A stretch of DNA of 9,295 nucleotides, from contig JAUZQX010000062.1 of NCBI GenBank assembly GCA_030950765.1, positions 1 through 9,295 on the forward strand. The letters run 5' to 3'. Below are positions 1-7,169 of this stretch, in pieces. The notes beneath the pieces were generated by a model. The model did not search any database and was not told the origin of the DNA. It worked only from the letters and a program-made list of their open reading frames with translations. Position 1 is the first letter of the stretch. The number at the start of each line of letters is the position of its first letter. This DNA is from Ghiorsea sp. (GTDB lineage: Bacteria > Pseudomonadota > Zetaproteobacteria > Mariprofundales > Mariprofundaceae). A program made the position numbers and the translations under genes.

Positions 1-347
1 CCATTGGTCAGTTGTTTGTAGGCAGTGACAATCTCAGGGGAAGCGTTGGCTTCCAAATACTCAAGGCGGGCTTCAGTGCTGACATAGCGGTAGTCATACG
101 AAAGCGACATCAAGCGGTTGAATAAATAGTTGATATACACAGGAAATGACGCTTGGTTGGTGAAGTTGGTCTGCCAAATCACTTTGGGAATCTTTTGTTG
201 TTGTTTCGGCTTGCACTTGGCAGGGCTATATTCAGGAATGGTGAAACGAAAATTGGGCAGTAGGGCATGAAAAGGGTAACTTAATGTTTTAATTATTGCG
301 CCAAAGATTTTAATCAGCCGATTGGCAACCACGATATGAACAGTCAT
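1..347 (-). CDS. GT32-type glycosyltransferase, 5' part only (runs off left edge)
   Basis: The first 115 residues of a leftward gene are visible. The product probably transfers a sugar from a nucleotide-sugar donor onto a surface glycan (capsule, LPS or glycolipid). What is seen is a basic/hydrophobic N-terminus (about residues 1-35), then IPKVIWQT at 53-60 and a segment rich in aromatic residues, SYDYRYVS, at 83-90. After that come an acidic helix (ARLEYLEA) and PEIVTAYKQL. This order (IPKxIxQT, then a Tyr-rich YxYR-type stretch, then a P...AY..L helix) is that of Och1/capsular GT32 proteins. The DXD nucleotide-sugar motif would lie beyond the window edge and cannot be checked. The ATG at 345-347 has a GGGAG ribosome binding site just upstream. 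The family call is from motif recognition; substrate and linkage are unknown. Confidence 0.72.
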   Translation of the reverse strand, partial: MTVHIVVANRLIKIFGAIIKTLSYPFHALLPNFRFTIPEYSPAKCKPKQQQKIPKVIWQTNFTNQASFPVYINYLFNRLMSLSYDYRYVSTEARLEYLEANASPEIVTAYKQLTN

Positions 348-375
348 TCACACTCCCTAAAATCAATACTGCCTA

Positions 376-403
376 ACTCTATCGTGGGTGAGTTAAAAGC
401 CAA
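376..403 (-). promoter_or_regulatory. Candidate sigma70-type promoter for the glycosyltransferase gene
   Basis: On the minus strand TTGGCT (398-403) and TAGAGT (376-381) are separated by 16 nt. Each matches four of six consensus bases. Transcription would start about 20 nt before the ATG. The 131-bp spacer 348-478 separates this gene from the terB-like gene in the same direction and has no convincing terminator, so read-through from upstream is also possible. This is a pattern match only. Confidence 0.3.
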
Positions 404-478
404 TGTGTAGATGTGTGGAGAGAATCGAAAGGATTACACCTTAAGGTCTGCTCTCAACTCAATGAGGGTTGCTGCAAC

Positions 479-940
479 TTATACAGATCTTCCTTCAATA
501 ACTTCTTGACGTGCATCAATCTTGGCTTGGATAAATTCATCATGGTATACACCAATCAGCTTGGCAAGTTTGCGAATCATGTGTTCCTCATAGGAATCAA
601 TATGATCATCTGCCATAGCAATCAACCAAAGCTCTTTGAGGATGTCGATGCGTTCCTCAGTGCTGTAATGGTCGATAATTAATGATGTGAACTGATGCAA
701 GTCCATGGCTTTGTTTTGTGCATATTTAGCATCTTCGATAAGTGCCTCAACCTCATCGTGATTAAGCTCAAAGCGTTTCTCAATGGCTTTGAAAATCGCT
801 TGATGTTCACTGGCATTAATATCATCATCAGCTTGCATGATTTCAACCATCAAGGCGGTGACTGCCAAGGCAATGGTGTGTTCCTTTTTTTCAGGTTCTT
901 TGCTTTCTTCGGCAAATAATGCTTTGAGTTTACTAAACAT
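479..940 (-). CDS. TerB-family (COG4103-like) small helical acidic protein
   Basis: This is a soluble protein of 153 residues (154 if the preceding ATG is used) of the TerB/DjlA-like helical fold. After a short charged lead, helices carry two similar acidic blocks: ADDDINASEH at about residues 38-47 and ADDHIDSYEEH at about 111-121 (numbering from the first ATG). Each has the D-x-x-I-x-x-x-E pattern thought to bind a divalent metal in TerB. TerB proteins are known from tellurite-resistance and stress clusters, but most stand-alone members have no defined function, and no other ter genes are visible here. Two ATGs lie in tandem (941-943 and 938-940). The AGGAG at 946-950 is 2 nt from the first and 5 nt from the second, so the second is the more likely start. 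That site overlaps the ilvD stop codon (TAGGAG), which points to co-transcription and probable translational coupling with ilvD. Confidence 0.8.
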   Translation of the reverse strand: MFSKLKALFAEESKEPEKKEHTIALAVTALMVEIMQADDDINASEHQAIFKAIEKRFELNHDEVEALIEDAKYAQNKAMDLHQFTSLIIDHYSTEERIDILKELWLIAMADDHIDSYEEHMIRKLAKLIGVYHDEFIQAKIDARQEVIEGRSV

Positions 941-945
941 CATAT

Positions 946-950
946 CTCCT
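946..950 (-). promoter_or_regulatory. Ribosome binding site AGGAG of the terB-like gene, overlapping the ilvD stop
   Basis: The minus strand reads TAGGAGATATGATG. The TAG (949-951) ends ilvD and its last two bases are the first bases of the Shine-Dalgarno AGGAG. The 5-nt spacing favours the second of the two tandem ATGs. Ribosomes ending on ilvD would stand directly on this site. Confidence 0.75.
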
Positions 951-2796
951 ATTTAAGTTGGTCGAGATTACGCACGGCACCTTTATCAGCAGATGTGGTC
1001 AACGCTGCGTAAGCCCAAAGAGCTTTGGATACCTTGCGTTTACGACCTAAAGGTTTCCACGCATCTTTGCCTTTGCTTTCCATAACTTCGCGGCGTTGGT
1101 TTAATTTATCATCTGAAATAGCCAAGTTGATAGAGCGATTTGGAATATCAATTTCAATAGTGTCCCCATCTTCAATCAAAGCAATCGCACCACCTTCGGC
1201 AGCTTCTGGGCTGGCATGACCAATGGATAAACCTGATGTACCGCCTGAAAAACGACCATCGGTTAAGAGTGCGCAAACCTTGCCCATACCTTTGGATTTA
1301 AGGTAAGAGGTTGGATAAAGCATTTCCTGCATACCAGGCCCACCTTTAGGCCCTTCGTAGCGAATGATGACGGTATCGCCTGCTTTAACTTTATCGTTCA
1401 GAATGGCAGAAACAGCATCATCCTGAGATTCAAAGACACGGGCAGTGCCAGTGAATTTCCAAATCGACTCATCGACACCAGCCGTCTTCACGATACAGCC
1501 GCGTTCGGCAATATTACCAAACAACACGGCAAGCCCGCCTTCTTTGGAGTAGGCATGTTCCATGCTACGAATACAACCGTTTTCGCGGTCGGTGTCTAAA
1601 TGTTTCCAGCGCTCGGATTGTGAGAACGCGACTTGGGTAGGGATACCGCCAGGTGCTGCGCGATACATTTCACGCGCTGACGTGTTGCTTTCATTCACAA
1701 TATCGTTGGCATCCAAGCCTTCGCCTATGGTTTTGCTGTGAACAGTAGGGATGTCGCGATGAATTAACCCGCCCCTGTCCAACTCGGCAAGAATAGAAAT
1801 CACGCCACCAGCTCTGTGTACATCTTCCATATGATAATGCTGAACCGCAGGCGCAACCTTGCATAAGTTAGGCACTTTGCGACTCATGCGGTCAATGTCT
1901 TTCATGGTGAAGTCCACTTCGCCTTCTTGGGCAATGGCCAAAAGATGAAGCACTGTGTTGGTGCTGCCACCCATGGCAATATCCAGCGCCATAGCATTTT
2001 CAAAGGCTTCAAATGTGGCAATGGAGCGGGGCAGTATACTTTCATCATCCTGCTCATAATAACGTTTGGTGATGTCCACAATGGTGCGCCCAGCTTGCAA
2101 GAATAGTTCCTGACGGTCGCTATGTGTTGCCAATAACGAACCATTACCTGGCAATGCCAATCCAAGGGCTTCGGCTAGGCAGTTCATGCTGTTTGCGGTA
2201 AACATGCCTGAACATGAGCCGCAAGTCGGGCAGGCAGAACGCTCTACAGCAGCCACATCTTCATCAGATTCATTTTCATCGGCAGCCATAACCATAGCAT
2301 CCACCAAATCAAGGTGTTTCTCTCTATTATTAATGGTCACTTTACCTGCTTCCATGGGACCACCTGAAACAAATACCACAGGAATATTTAAGCGCAAAGC
2401 AGCCATGAGCATACCTGGTGTGATTTTATCGCAATTGGAGATACACACCATAGCATCTGCGCAATGGGCATTGACCATATATTCCACAGAATCAGCAATG
2501 ATTTCACGACTTGGCAACGAATAAAGCATACCGCCATGCCCCATGGCAATACCATCATCCACAGCGATGGTGTTAAACTCTTTGGCAACGCCACCCGAAG
2601 CTTCAATCTCGCGGGCAACCATTTGTCCTAAGTCTTTAAGGTGAACATGCCCCGGCACAAATTGGGTGAATGAATTGACCACAGCAATGATAGGTTTCTC
2701 AAAATCATCATCTTTCATGCCTGTGGCACGCCAAAGGGCACGCGCACCTGCCATGTTTCTGCCTGCGGTAGTGGTTCTGGAACGGTAAATTGGCAT
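949..2796 (-). CDS. ilvD: Dihydroxy-acid dehydratase (EC 4.2.1.9), branched-chain amino-acid synthesis
   Basis: This cytosolic enzyme dehydrates 2,3-dihydroxy-isovalerate and 2,3-dihydroxy-3-methylvalerate to the 2-oxo acids that precede valine, leucine and isoleucine. At 615 residues it is full length and nearly co-linear with E. coli IlvD (616). Visible are D81 and the CDK of NCDKITPGM (C122, D123 and K124, the lysine that is carbamylated), and CPTCGSCSGMF, whose C195 is an Fe-S ligand. E491 lies in GPGMQEMLYP and the catalytic S517 in TDGRFSGGTSG. As in E. coli, the segment VNSFTQFVPGHVHL has no cysteine where plant and Caulobacter-type enzymes have a third ligand, so this belongs to the E. 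coli-type, probably oxygen-sensitive, class. It starts 1 nt after the symporter stop, with its AGAGG site inside the end of that gene. No other ilv or leu gene, and no leader attenuator, is visible nearby. Confidence 0.98.
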   Translation of the reverse strand: MPIYRSRTTTAGRNMAGARALWRATGMKDDDFEKPIIAVVNSFTQFVPGHVHLKDLGQMVAREIEASGGVAKEFNTIAVDDGIAMGHGGMLYSLPSREIIADSVEYMVNAHCADAMVCISNCDKITPGMLMAALRLNIPVVFVSGGPMEAGKVTINNREKHLDLVDAMVMAADENESDEDVAAVERSACPTCGSCSGMFTANSMNCLAEALGLALPGNGSLLATHSDRQELFLQAGRTIVDITKRYYEQDDESILPRSIATFEAFENAMALDIAMGGSTNTVLHLLAIAQEGEVDFTMKDIDRMSRKVPNLCKVAPAVQHYHMEDVHRAGGVISILAELDRGGLIHRDIPTVHSKTIGEGLDANDIVNESNTSAREMYRAAPGGIPTQVAFSQSERWKHLDTDRENGCIRSMEHAYSKEGGLAVLFGNIAERGCIVKTAGVDESIWKFTGTARVFESQDDAVSAILNDKVKAGDTVIIRYEGPKGGPGMQEMLYPTSYLKSKGMGKVCALLTDGRFSGGTSGLSIGHASPEAAEGGAIALIEDGDTIEIDIPNRSINLAISDDKLNQRREVMESKGKDAWKPLGRKRKVSKALWAYAALTTSADKGAVRNLDQLK

Positions 2797-2797
2797 C

Positions 2798-4117
2798 TTA
2801 ATACACCTCTTTTTCTTTTGTTGCGGTATGTGGAAGATTCACTTCTTCAATCGAACCTGCTTTAGGGTCGTTAAACACATACATATCTAAGCCTTTTTCG
2901 CTGTGTGCAATCACGGTGCTTACGGCTGCATCACCAGTGACATTCACAGCGGTGCGAATCATATCGAGTAATCTATCCACACCAATGATGAGCGCAATAC
3001 CTTCCACAGGCAAGCCAACTTGATTAAACACCATCGCCAACATAATCAAACCCACACCTGGCACACCTGCTGTGCCAATGGATGCCAACACAGACATGCC
3101 GATAACTGTTAAATAACCCATCAAACCCAAATCAATGCCATACACATTGGCGATAAAAACCGTGGCAACACCCTGCATAATGGCTGTGCCGTCCATATTG
3201 ATGGTTGCCCCAAAGGGTACGGTAAACGAAGCAATAGACTCATCCACACCCAAACGTTTTTCAACCGTATGTAAGGTGACGGGGATAGTGGCATTGGAGC
3301 TTGAGGTACTAAAAGCAAAGACTTGAGCAGTTTGCATTTTCTTCATAAAGGTAATGGGATTCACTTTACCAAAAATACGCAGTAAAAGCATAAGTGTGCC
3401 TGTCATATGCAGTATTAAAGCTAAAACCAACACGCCAAAATAACCCAACATCGGAATAATCAAGTCTATGCCTTGCTGAGCAAAGGTTTTTGCCATCAGC
3501 GCAAATACACCAAGTGGAGCCAAAAACATCACCACATTGACCACTTGCATCATCACCTTGTTCATGACTTCTGCTAAATCCATCAAAGGCTGTGCTTTTT
3601 TGCCCACCATCAACATGCATGAAGCAAATAAAATGGTGAAAAAGATGATTTGCAACATATTGCCTTCGGCATAAGCCGCCACAGGGTTAGATGGAATCAA
3701 ATCAATCAATACTTGGGTGAAAGGCGGGGCTTCTGGGGCAACAAATGATGAGCTTGCAGCACCCGCCAACTCAAAACCTGCACCGGGTGCAAAAAAGGAT
3801 GCCAAAGTTATGGCAAGGGTTATGGCTAAAGCAGTGGTCAGCATATAATAACCAAATGCTTTGCCGCCTACGCGCCCCAGTTTACCAATATCACCAATGC
3901 CAACCACGCCGCAAATTAGGGAGAAGGTGACCAGCGGTACGACCAACATTTTAAGCATGCTGATAAACATGGCACCCAAAACATGAAATAGTCCCATGAC
4001 CAAATAGTCTTGAACCCAAGCTACATCGTGAGCGAAGTTGTTAATCAGGCTGCCGAGAACAAGTCCTAGCAACATGCCGCGCAGAATTTTTTTGGTCATA
4101 CTTGTTTTATTGTCCAT
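2798..4117 (-). CDS. DAACS (SLC1-like) Na+/H+-coupled acidic amino-acid or dicarboxylate symporter
   Basis: This inner-membrane secondary transporter of the GltP/GltPh family has 439 residues from the preferred start. Numbering below is from a GTG three codons further up. The hydrophobic helices are broken by the family signatures: the serine-rich hairpin STSSSNAT (273-280), FGATINMDGT with NMDGT at 310-314, the second hairpin GTAGVPGVG (351-359), and DRLLDMIRTAVNVTGD (384-399). R391 matches the GltPh arginine that binds the substrate's side-chain carboxylate, and D399 and N395 match its sodium and substrate ligands. This suggests glutamate, aspartate or a C4-dicarboxylate rather than a neutral amino acid, and differs from the DctA version of this helix as I remember it. 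The ATG at 4115-4117 has AGGTGG 5 nt upstream; the earlier GTG at 4124-4126 lies inside that site and is unlikely. It is the first gene of the leftward cluster, followed by ilvD 1 nt later. Confidence 0.93.
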   Translation of the reverse strand: MDNKTSMTKKILRGMLLGLVLGSLINNFAHDVAWVQDYLVMGLFHVLGAMFISMLKMLVVPLVTFSLICGVVGIGDIGKLGRVGGKAFGYYMLTTALAITLAITLASFFAPGAGFELAGAASSSFVAPEAPPFTQVLIDLIPSNPVAAYAEGNMLQIIFFTILFASCMLMVGKKAQPLMDLAEVMNKVMMQVVNVVMFLAPLGVFALMAKTFAQQGIDLIIPMLGYFGVLVLALILHMTGTLMLLLRIFGKVNPITFMKKMQTAQVFAFSTSSSNATIPVTLHTVEKRLGVDESIASFTVPFGATINMDGTAIMQGVATVFIANVYGIDLGLMGYLTVIGMSVLASIGTAGVPGVGLIMLAMVFNQVGLPVEGIALIIGVDRLLDMIRTAVNVTGDAAVSTVIAHSEKGLDMYVFNDPKAGSIEEVNLPHTATKEKEVY

Positions 4118-4224
4118 GATTACCACCTACAAAAATGAAGGCAAACGATGATAAGATAAGGCATAAGATGCAAGGTGTATTACAAGGCATTGATATGACA
4201 GCTGATTTTGGTTAGAAGTCGCTT
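4118..4224. promoter_or_regulatory. Divergent spacer between the symporter-ilvD-terB and ypjD-corB-phzF clusters
   Basis: This 107-bp AT-rich spacer must hold the start signals for both clusters if each has its own promoter. It contains a near-tandem 12-bp repeat, ATAAGATAAGGC then ATAAGATGCAAG, with ATAAGAT at 4151-4157 and 4163-4169. No pair of -35 and -10 boxes with good spacing stood out on either strand, so I do not mark exact promoters. The repeat could be a regulator site or chance. Confidence 0.35.
4123..4128 (-). promoter_or_regulatory. Ribosome binding site AGGTGG that sets the symporter start
   Basis: AGGTGG on the minus strand is 5 nt before the ATG at 4115-4117. The alternative GTG start (4124-4126) is made of bases of this same site and has no Shine-Dalgarno of its own. 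The shorter protein beginning MDNKTSMTKK is therefore preferred. Confidence 0.7.
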
Positions 4225-5037
4225 ATGATTTCAAGTGTAATGTTTATATCTGCTGGTATTTTATCTTTATTAGCAACGTGGCTGATTTTGGTGTGTATAC
4301 GGGCTTCTAGTGCAAAAGATATTATGCAGCGCAATATTAGCCTGCTGGTTAGTGCATCCATGCTGTGTACGTTGATTGGTATCTTAGAGCTTGGTTTTAT
4401 TGCAGCAACAGGTTTAGTCCTGACGCTGACAACAGTTGCAGGTTTTACCACATTTTTAGTGCAAAACTTATACCTTATTGGTATGTGGAAACATGGTGTG
4501 CGCGGGTTGGGTTTGTTGTTATTACCACTGACTGCCATACCGCTACTTTTATTGCCATTTTTACCAGTAACCTCAGTCACACCATGGGTTGAAAGTTATT
4601 CCTTTTTAGAAACAGGGCATTTATTTTTATCTGTGCTTGCGTATGCCATGTTAACGATGGCTGCTTTATATGCAGTGATGCAACTCTTGTTAGATAGAGC
4701 CTTAACCCAGAAAAAAATTGGCTTTTTTATGCAAGCTATGCCTTCATTGATGGATATTAGTAATTATTTATTTGTTCATGTGCGCTGGGCTATTTGGTTG
4801 CTTGGGCTAAGTATTGTGACAGGTTTGGCATGGCAATGGGTTGAAATGCACCACTTTGCTTTGTTTAACCATAAAGTGTTATTGGCAGTATTTGCTTGGG
4901 TTACCTTGATAACATTGTATTATTTGCGCCAAAAATCGGCATGGCACCATAACCGTGGCAGTAAAATGGTGCTATTTGCTTATGGCACACTGATGTTGGC
5001 TTATTTTGGTGTGAAAATTATTCAAGGTATAAACTAA
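4225..5037 (+). CDS. ypjD: YpjD/CcsA-like multi-span inner-membrane protein (cytochrome c assembly superfamily)
   Basis: This integral membrane protein has 270 residues and about eight hydrophobic segments: roughly 4-25, 38-60, 62-85, 94-115, 130-155, 187-206, 217-235 and 248-266. It belongs to the CcsA/HemX-like family known in E. coli as YpjD (CorE). Family features visible are H132 in the helix HLFLSVLAYAMLT, H216 in NHKVLLAVFAW, and the C-terminal LAYFGVKIIQ, close to the E. coli ending LAYFGSRIIQ. In the cytochrome c assembly proteins of this superfamily, paired membrane histidines bind haem. For YpjD itself the chemistry is unsettled, though it is genetically linked to magnesium/cobalt handling. 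corB follows 12 nt downstream, as in E. coli. The start is the ATG at 4225 with only a weak AGAAG upstream. The ffh gene that neighbours this pair in E. coli is replaced here by the leftward transporter cluster. Confidence 0.88.
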   Translation: MISSVMFISAGILSLLATWLILVCIRASSAKDIMQRNISLLVSASMLCTLIGILELGFIAATGLVLTLTTVAGFTTFLVQNLYLIGMWKHGVRGLGLLLLPLTAIPLLLLPFLPVTSVTPWVESYSFLETGHLFLSVLAYAMLTMAALYAVMQLLLDRALTQKKIGFFMQAMPSLMDISNYLFVHVRWAIWLLGLSIVTGLAWQWVEMHHFALFNHKVLLAVFAWVTLITLYYLRQKSAWHHNRGSKMVLFAYGTLMLAYFGVKIIQGIN

Positions 5038-5049
5038 AACACACCACTT

Positions 5050-6342
5050 ATGACATTTTCTGAACATGCTATCCCCTATATTATAGGGCTTCTGTTATTA
5101 TTATTGCTGCTTTCTGCTTTCTTTTCAGGGTCTGAAACAGCTTTAACACGTGCACGACGCGTTCGACTTCGCATTATGCGTAAAAAGGGCAGCAAAGGCG
5201 CAAGATATGCCGAATACCTGCTTGATAAACCCGAACGTATGCTTGCCTCTATTCTTCTGGGTAATAACTTTGTCAATATTGCTGCATCAAGCCTTGCAAC
5301 GGCTTTATTTTTAGCCGAATTTGGTGAGGCAGGCATTTTGTATGCCACTATCGCCATGACCATTATTGTGCTTGTGTTTGCCGAGGTTTTACCTAAAACT
5401 ATTGCCGTGGCACATGCTGAAACCATTGCTTGCCGTGTCGCCATGTTACTGACTTGGTTCCAACGTTTGTTTTCACCTGTTGTTTCACTATTAATGCTGG
5501 GTATTAAGTTTTTACAGCGCGTGCTTAAAGTCAAAGAACATCAAGAACTTGCCTTTAACCACCAAGAGCTGGCTGCGATGATTGATATGAGTGCAGAAAG
5601 TGGTGTATTGGATAAAGCACGTGAGCAAATGTTGATGAGCGCGTTACAACTGCATGATATTCCTATCAAATCACTGATGACACCCCGTAAAGATATTATC
5701 ATGTTAGATGCTGACAAAACAGTTGTTGAATGTGTGGAACAGGCTATTCGTAATCCGCATTCACGTTACCCTGTGTATCATGGTGACCAAGATAATTTAC
5801 TGGGTGTAGTTCACTTGCGTGACTTGCTCAAAATACGCCAATCAGAAACCCCTCTATCACGTGCTCTCATTTGGACAAACCCACCTTATGCTCCGACCAA
5901 CCGTAATGCTTTAGCCCAACTTTTTGAGTTTCAAAGTAAACATTTGCATATGGCAATTGTAGTGGATGAGTTTGGTGATATTGAAGGGGTGATTACTTTA
6001 GAAGATATTGTAGAGGAAATTGTCGGTGAAATTGTGGATGAATCCGATGTGCCTATGCCTGTTGATGTTTGGGTGCAGCCCGATGGTTCGTGGGTGGTGG
6101 AAAGTACTGCAAACATTCATGACTTAAATCAACTTTTAGGTAGTGAAATGCCTGAAAATGGGGCAACCACTATTGGTGGTTTGATTGTTGAAGAGCTTGG
6201 TGGTGTACCCGATGGAAAGCTGTGCATTCAGGTTGCCAGTATACGTATTGAAGTGTTGAAACGTACAGGGCAGCGGATTGAACGTTTGCGCCTCACACGC
6301 CATGCCGAAGAAGCATCAGGCGTGTTTATTACAGGTGGTTAA
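5050..6342 (+). CDS. corB: CNNM/CorC-family membrane protein with CBS pair (CorB/YfjD, Mg2+/Co2+ efflux)
   Basis: This 430-residue inner-membrane protein of the CNNM/CorC family is thought to export or sense Mg2+ (and Co2+). Domains run as follows. An N-terminal CNNM (DUF21) transmembrane domain, about 8-165, carries FSGSET (25-30), GNNFVN (71-76) and FAEVLPKT (110-117). An acidic linker helix follows. Then come two CBS motifs, about 205-262 (starting SLMTPRKDI) and 270-330 (VVDEFGDIEGVITLEDIVEEIVGE). A C-terminal CorC_HlyC domain spans about 340-418. Length and order fit E. coli YfjD (CorB), as does the ypjD neighbour. The ATG at 5050 is the first after the ypjD stop, which lies in the same frame 12 nt upstream. 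No clear Shine-Dalgarno precedes it, so translation may depend on coupling with ypjD. The next gene begins 3 nt after this stop. Confidence 0.92.
   Translation: MTFSEHAIPYIIGLLLLLLLLSAFFSGSETALTRARRVRLRIMRKKGSKGARYAEYLLDKPERMLASILLGNNFVNIAASSLATALFLAEFGEAGILYATIAMTIIVLVFAEVLPKTIAVAHAETIACRVAMLLTWFQRLFSPVVSLLMLGIKFLQRVLKVKEHQELAFNHQELAAMIDMSAESGVLDKAREQMLMSALQLHDIPIKSLMTPRKDIIMLDADKTVVECVEQAIRNPHSRYPVYHGDQDNLLGVVHLRDLLKIRQSETPLSRALIWTNPPYAPTNRNALAQLFEFQSKHLHMAIVVDEFGDIEGVITLEDIVEEIVGEIVDESDVPMPVDVWVQPDGSWVVESTANIHDLNQLLGSEMPENGATTIGGLIVEELGGVPDGKLCIQVASIRIEVLKRTGQRIERLRLTRHAEEASGVFITGG
6333..6338 (+). promoter_or_regulatory. Ribosome binding site AGGTGG of the phzF-like gene, inside the end of corB
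   Basis: AGGTGG encodes the last Gly-Gly region of CorB and stands 7 nt before the GTG at 6346-6348. This spacing supports the GTG start and suggests translational coupling to corB. Confidence 0.7.
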
Positions 6343-6345
6343 ATA

Positions 6346-7131
6346 GTGCCTCAGCTTGCCATATACCAAATCGATGCTTTTACTAACCAAGTGTTTACAG
6401 GTAATCCCGCCGCTGTTTGCCCACTTGAAACTTGGCTTGATGATGCGGTATTGCAATCGATTGCCGCAGAAAACAATCTATCTGAAACTGCATTTTTTGT
6501 GCCACAAGGTGATGCTTATGCTATCCGCTGGTTTACACCCACGGTTGAAGTCGATTTATGCGGACATGCCACACTTGCTGCTGCATTTGTACTGTTTGAA
6601 CATTTGGCTTATAGCAAAGAAAACATCACTTTCACTTCCAAATCGGGGGAATTAAATGTTTGCCAAGGTGAAAACGGCAAGCTAGAACTTGATTTCCCCA
6701 AGCAAGCCCCCGTGCCTTGCGCTATACCACAGCTTATTGCTCAAGCCTTTGGCGATGCTATAAAAACCTGCTTAAAAGCTGAAGATTATGTGGTGGTGTT
6801 TCACGATGAAGCGGCAGTTTGTGCAGCCAATCCAGATATGGCTTTATTGCGTCAACTGGGTTTAAGAGGTGTTGTTATCACTGCTGCAGCAAAAGAATAC
6901 GATTTCGTCAGCCGTTTTTTTGCTCCCAACTGCGGTATTGATGAAGACCCTGTCACAGGTTCATCCTTTACCCAACTTGCACCCTATTGGTCAGACATTT
7001 TAGGCAAACAAAAGCTTGCTGCCAAACAAGTGTCAAAGCGGGGTGGGGAAGTCTGGTGCGAGGCTGCAGGGGATAGGGTTTATATATCGGGGCAAGCTGT
7101 AATGTATTTGAAAGGCATGATTTCTTTTTGA
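6346..7131 (+). CDS. PhzF-family isomerase/epimerase-like protein
   Basis: This 261-residue cytosolic protein has the diaminopimelate-epimerase fold of the PhzF family. The N-terminal half carries YQIDAFTNQVFTGNPAAVC (7-25), the usual opening of the family. It also has NLSETAFF with the catalytic-type glutamate E47, and FTPTVEVDLCGHATLAAAF (63-81) with the conserved GHAT. The C-terminal half has CGIDEDPVTGSS (196-207), in which D201 matches the conserved aspartate of PhzF. Directly after this, F208 stands where many short family members have a histidine as I recall. PhzF itself isomerises trans-2,3-dihydro-3-hydroxyanthranilate in phenazine synthesis, but no other phz gene is present and most homologues act on unknown substrates. 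The GTG start has a good AGGTGG 7 nt upstream within corB and lies 3 nt after the corB stop. It is therefore probably the third gene of the ypjD-corB operon. Its role there is unknown. Confidence 0.88.
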   Translation: MPQLAIYQIDAFTNQVFTGNPAAVCPLETWLDDAVLQSIAAENNLSETAFFVPQGDAYAIRWFTPTVEVDLCGHATLAAAFVLFEHLAYSKENITFTSKSGELNVCQGENGKLELDFPKQAPVPCAIPQLIAQAFGDAIKTCLKAEDYVVVFHDEAAVCAANPDMALLRQLGLRGVVITAAAKEYDFVSRFFAPNCGIDEDPVTGSSFTQLAPYWSDILGKQKLAAKQVSKRGGEVWCEAAGDRVYISGQAVMYLKGMISF

Positions 7132-7169
7132 ATCGTTTTATTGATAAACATGAGATTTAGCTTGTTCAG

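Noticed and set aside
455..471. CAACTC/GGGTTG stem just after the terB-like stop as a terminator
   Set aside because: The stem is six pairs with one wobble, a 5-nt loop and no U-run on the minus strand.
413..919. Plus-strand frames across 413-682 and 695-919
   Set aside because: They are mostly antisense to the terB-like gene, whose acidic repeats, start signal and operon position are convincing. The plus frames have no ribosome site and no recognisable product.
479..943. A tellurite-resistance locus
   Set aside because: Only a TerB-like protein is present. There is no TerC, TerD/E or TerZ and no ATP-grasp partner, so no resistance system can be claimed.
2186..2524. 112-codon plus-strand open frame inside ilvD
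   Set aside because: It is the antisense shadow of a strongly conserved ilvD region, including the CPTCGSC motif. Its translation is low in complexity and resembles no protein.
5076..5534. 152-codon minus-strand open frame opposite corB
   Set aside because: It lies antisense to the conserved CNNM domain and its translation looks like a coding shadow with no domain. The plus-strand protein accounts for the constraint.
6346..7131. A phenazine biosynthesis cluster
   Set aside because: The PhzF-like gene stands without phzA-E or phzG. The family is broad and mostly unrelated to phenazines.
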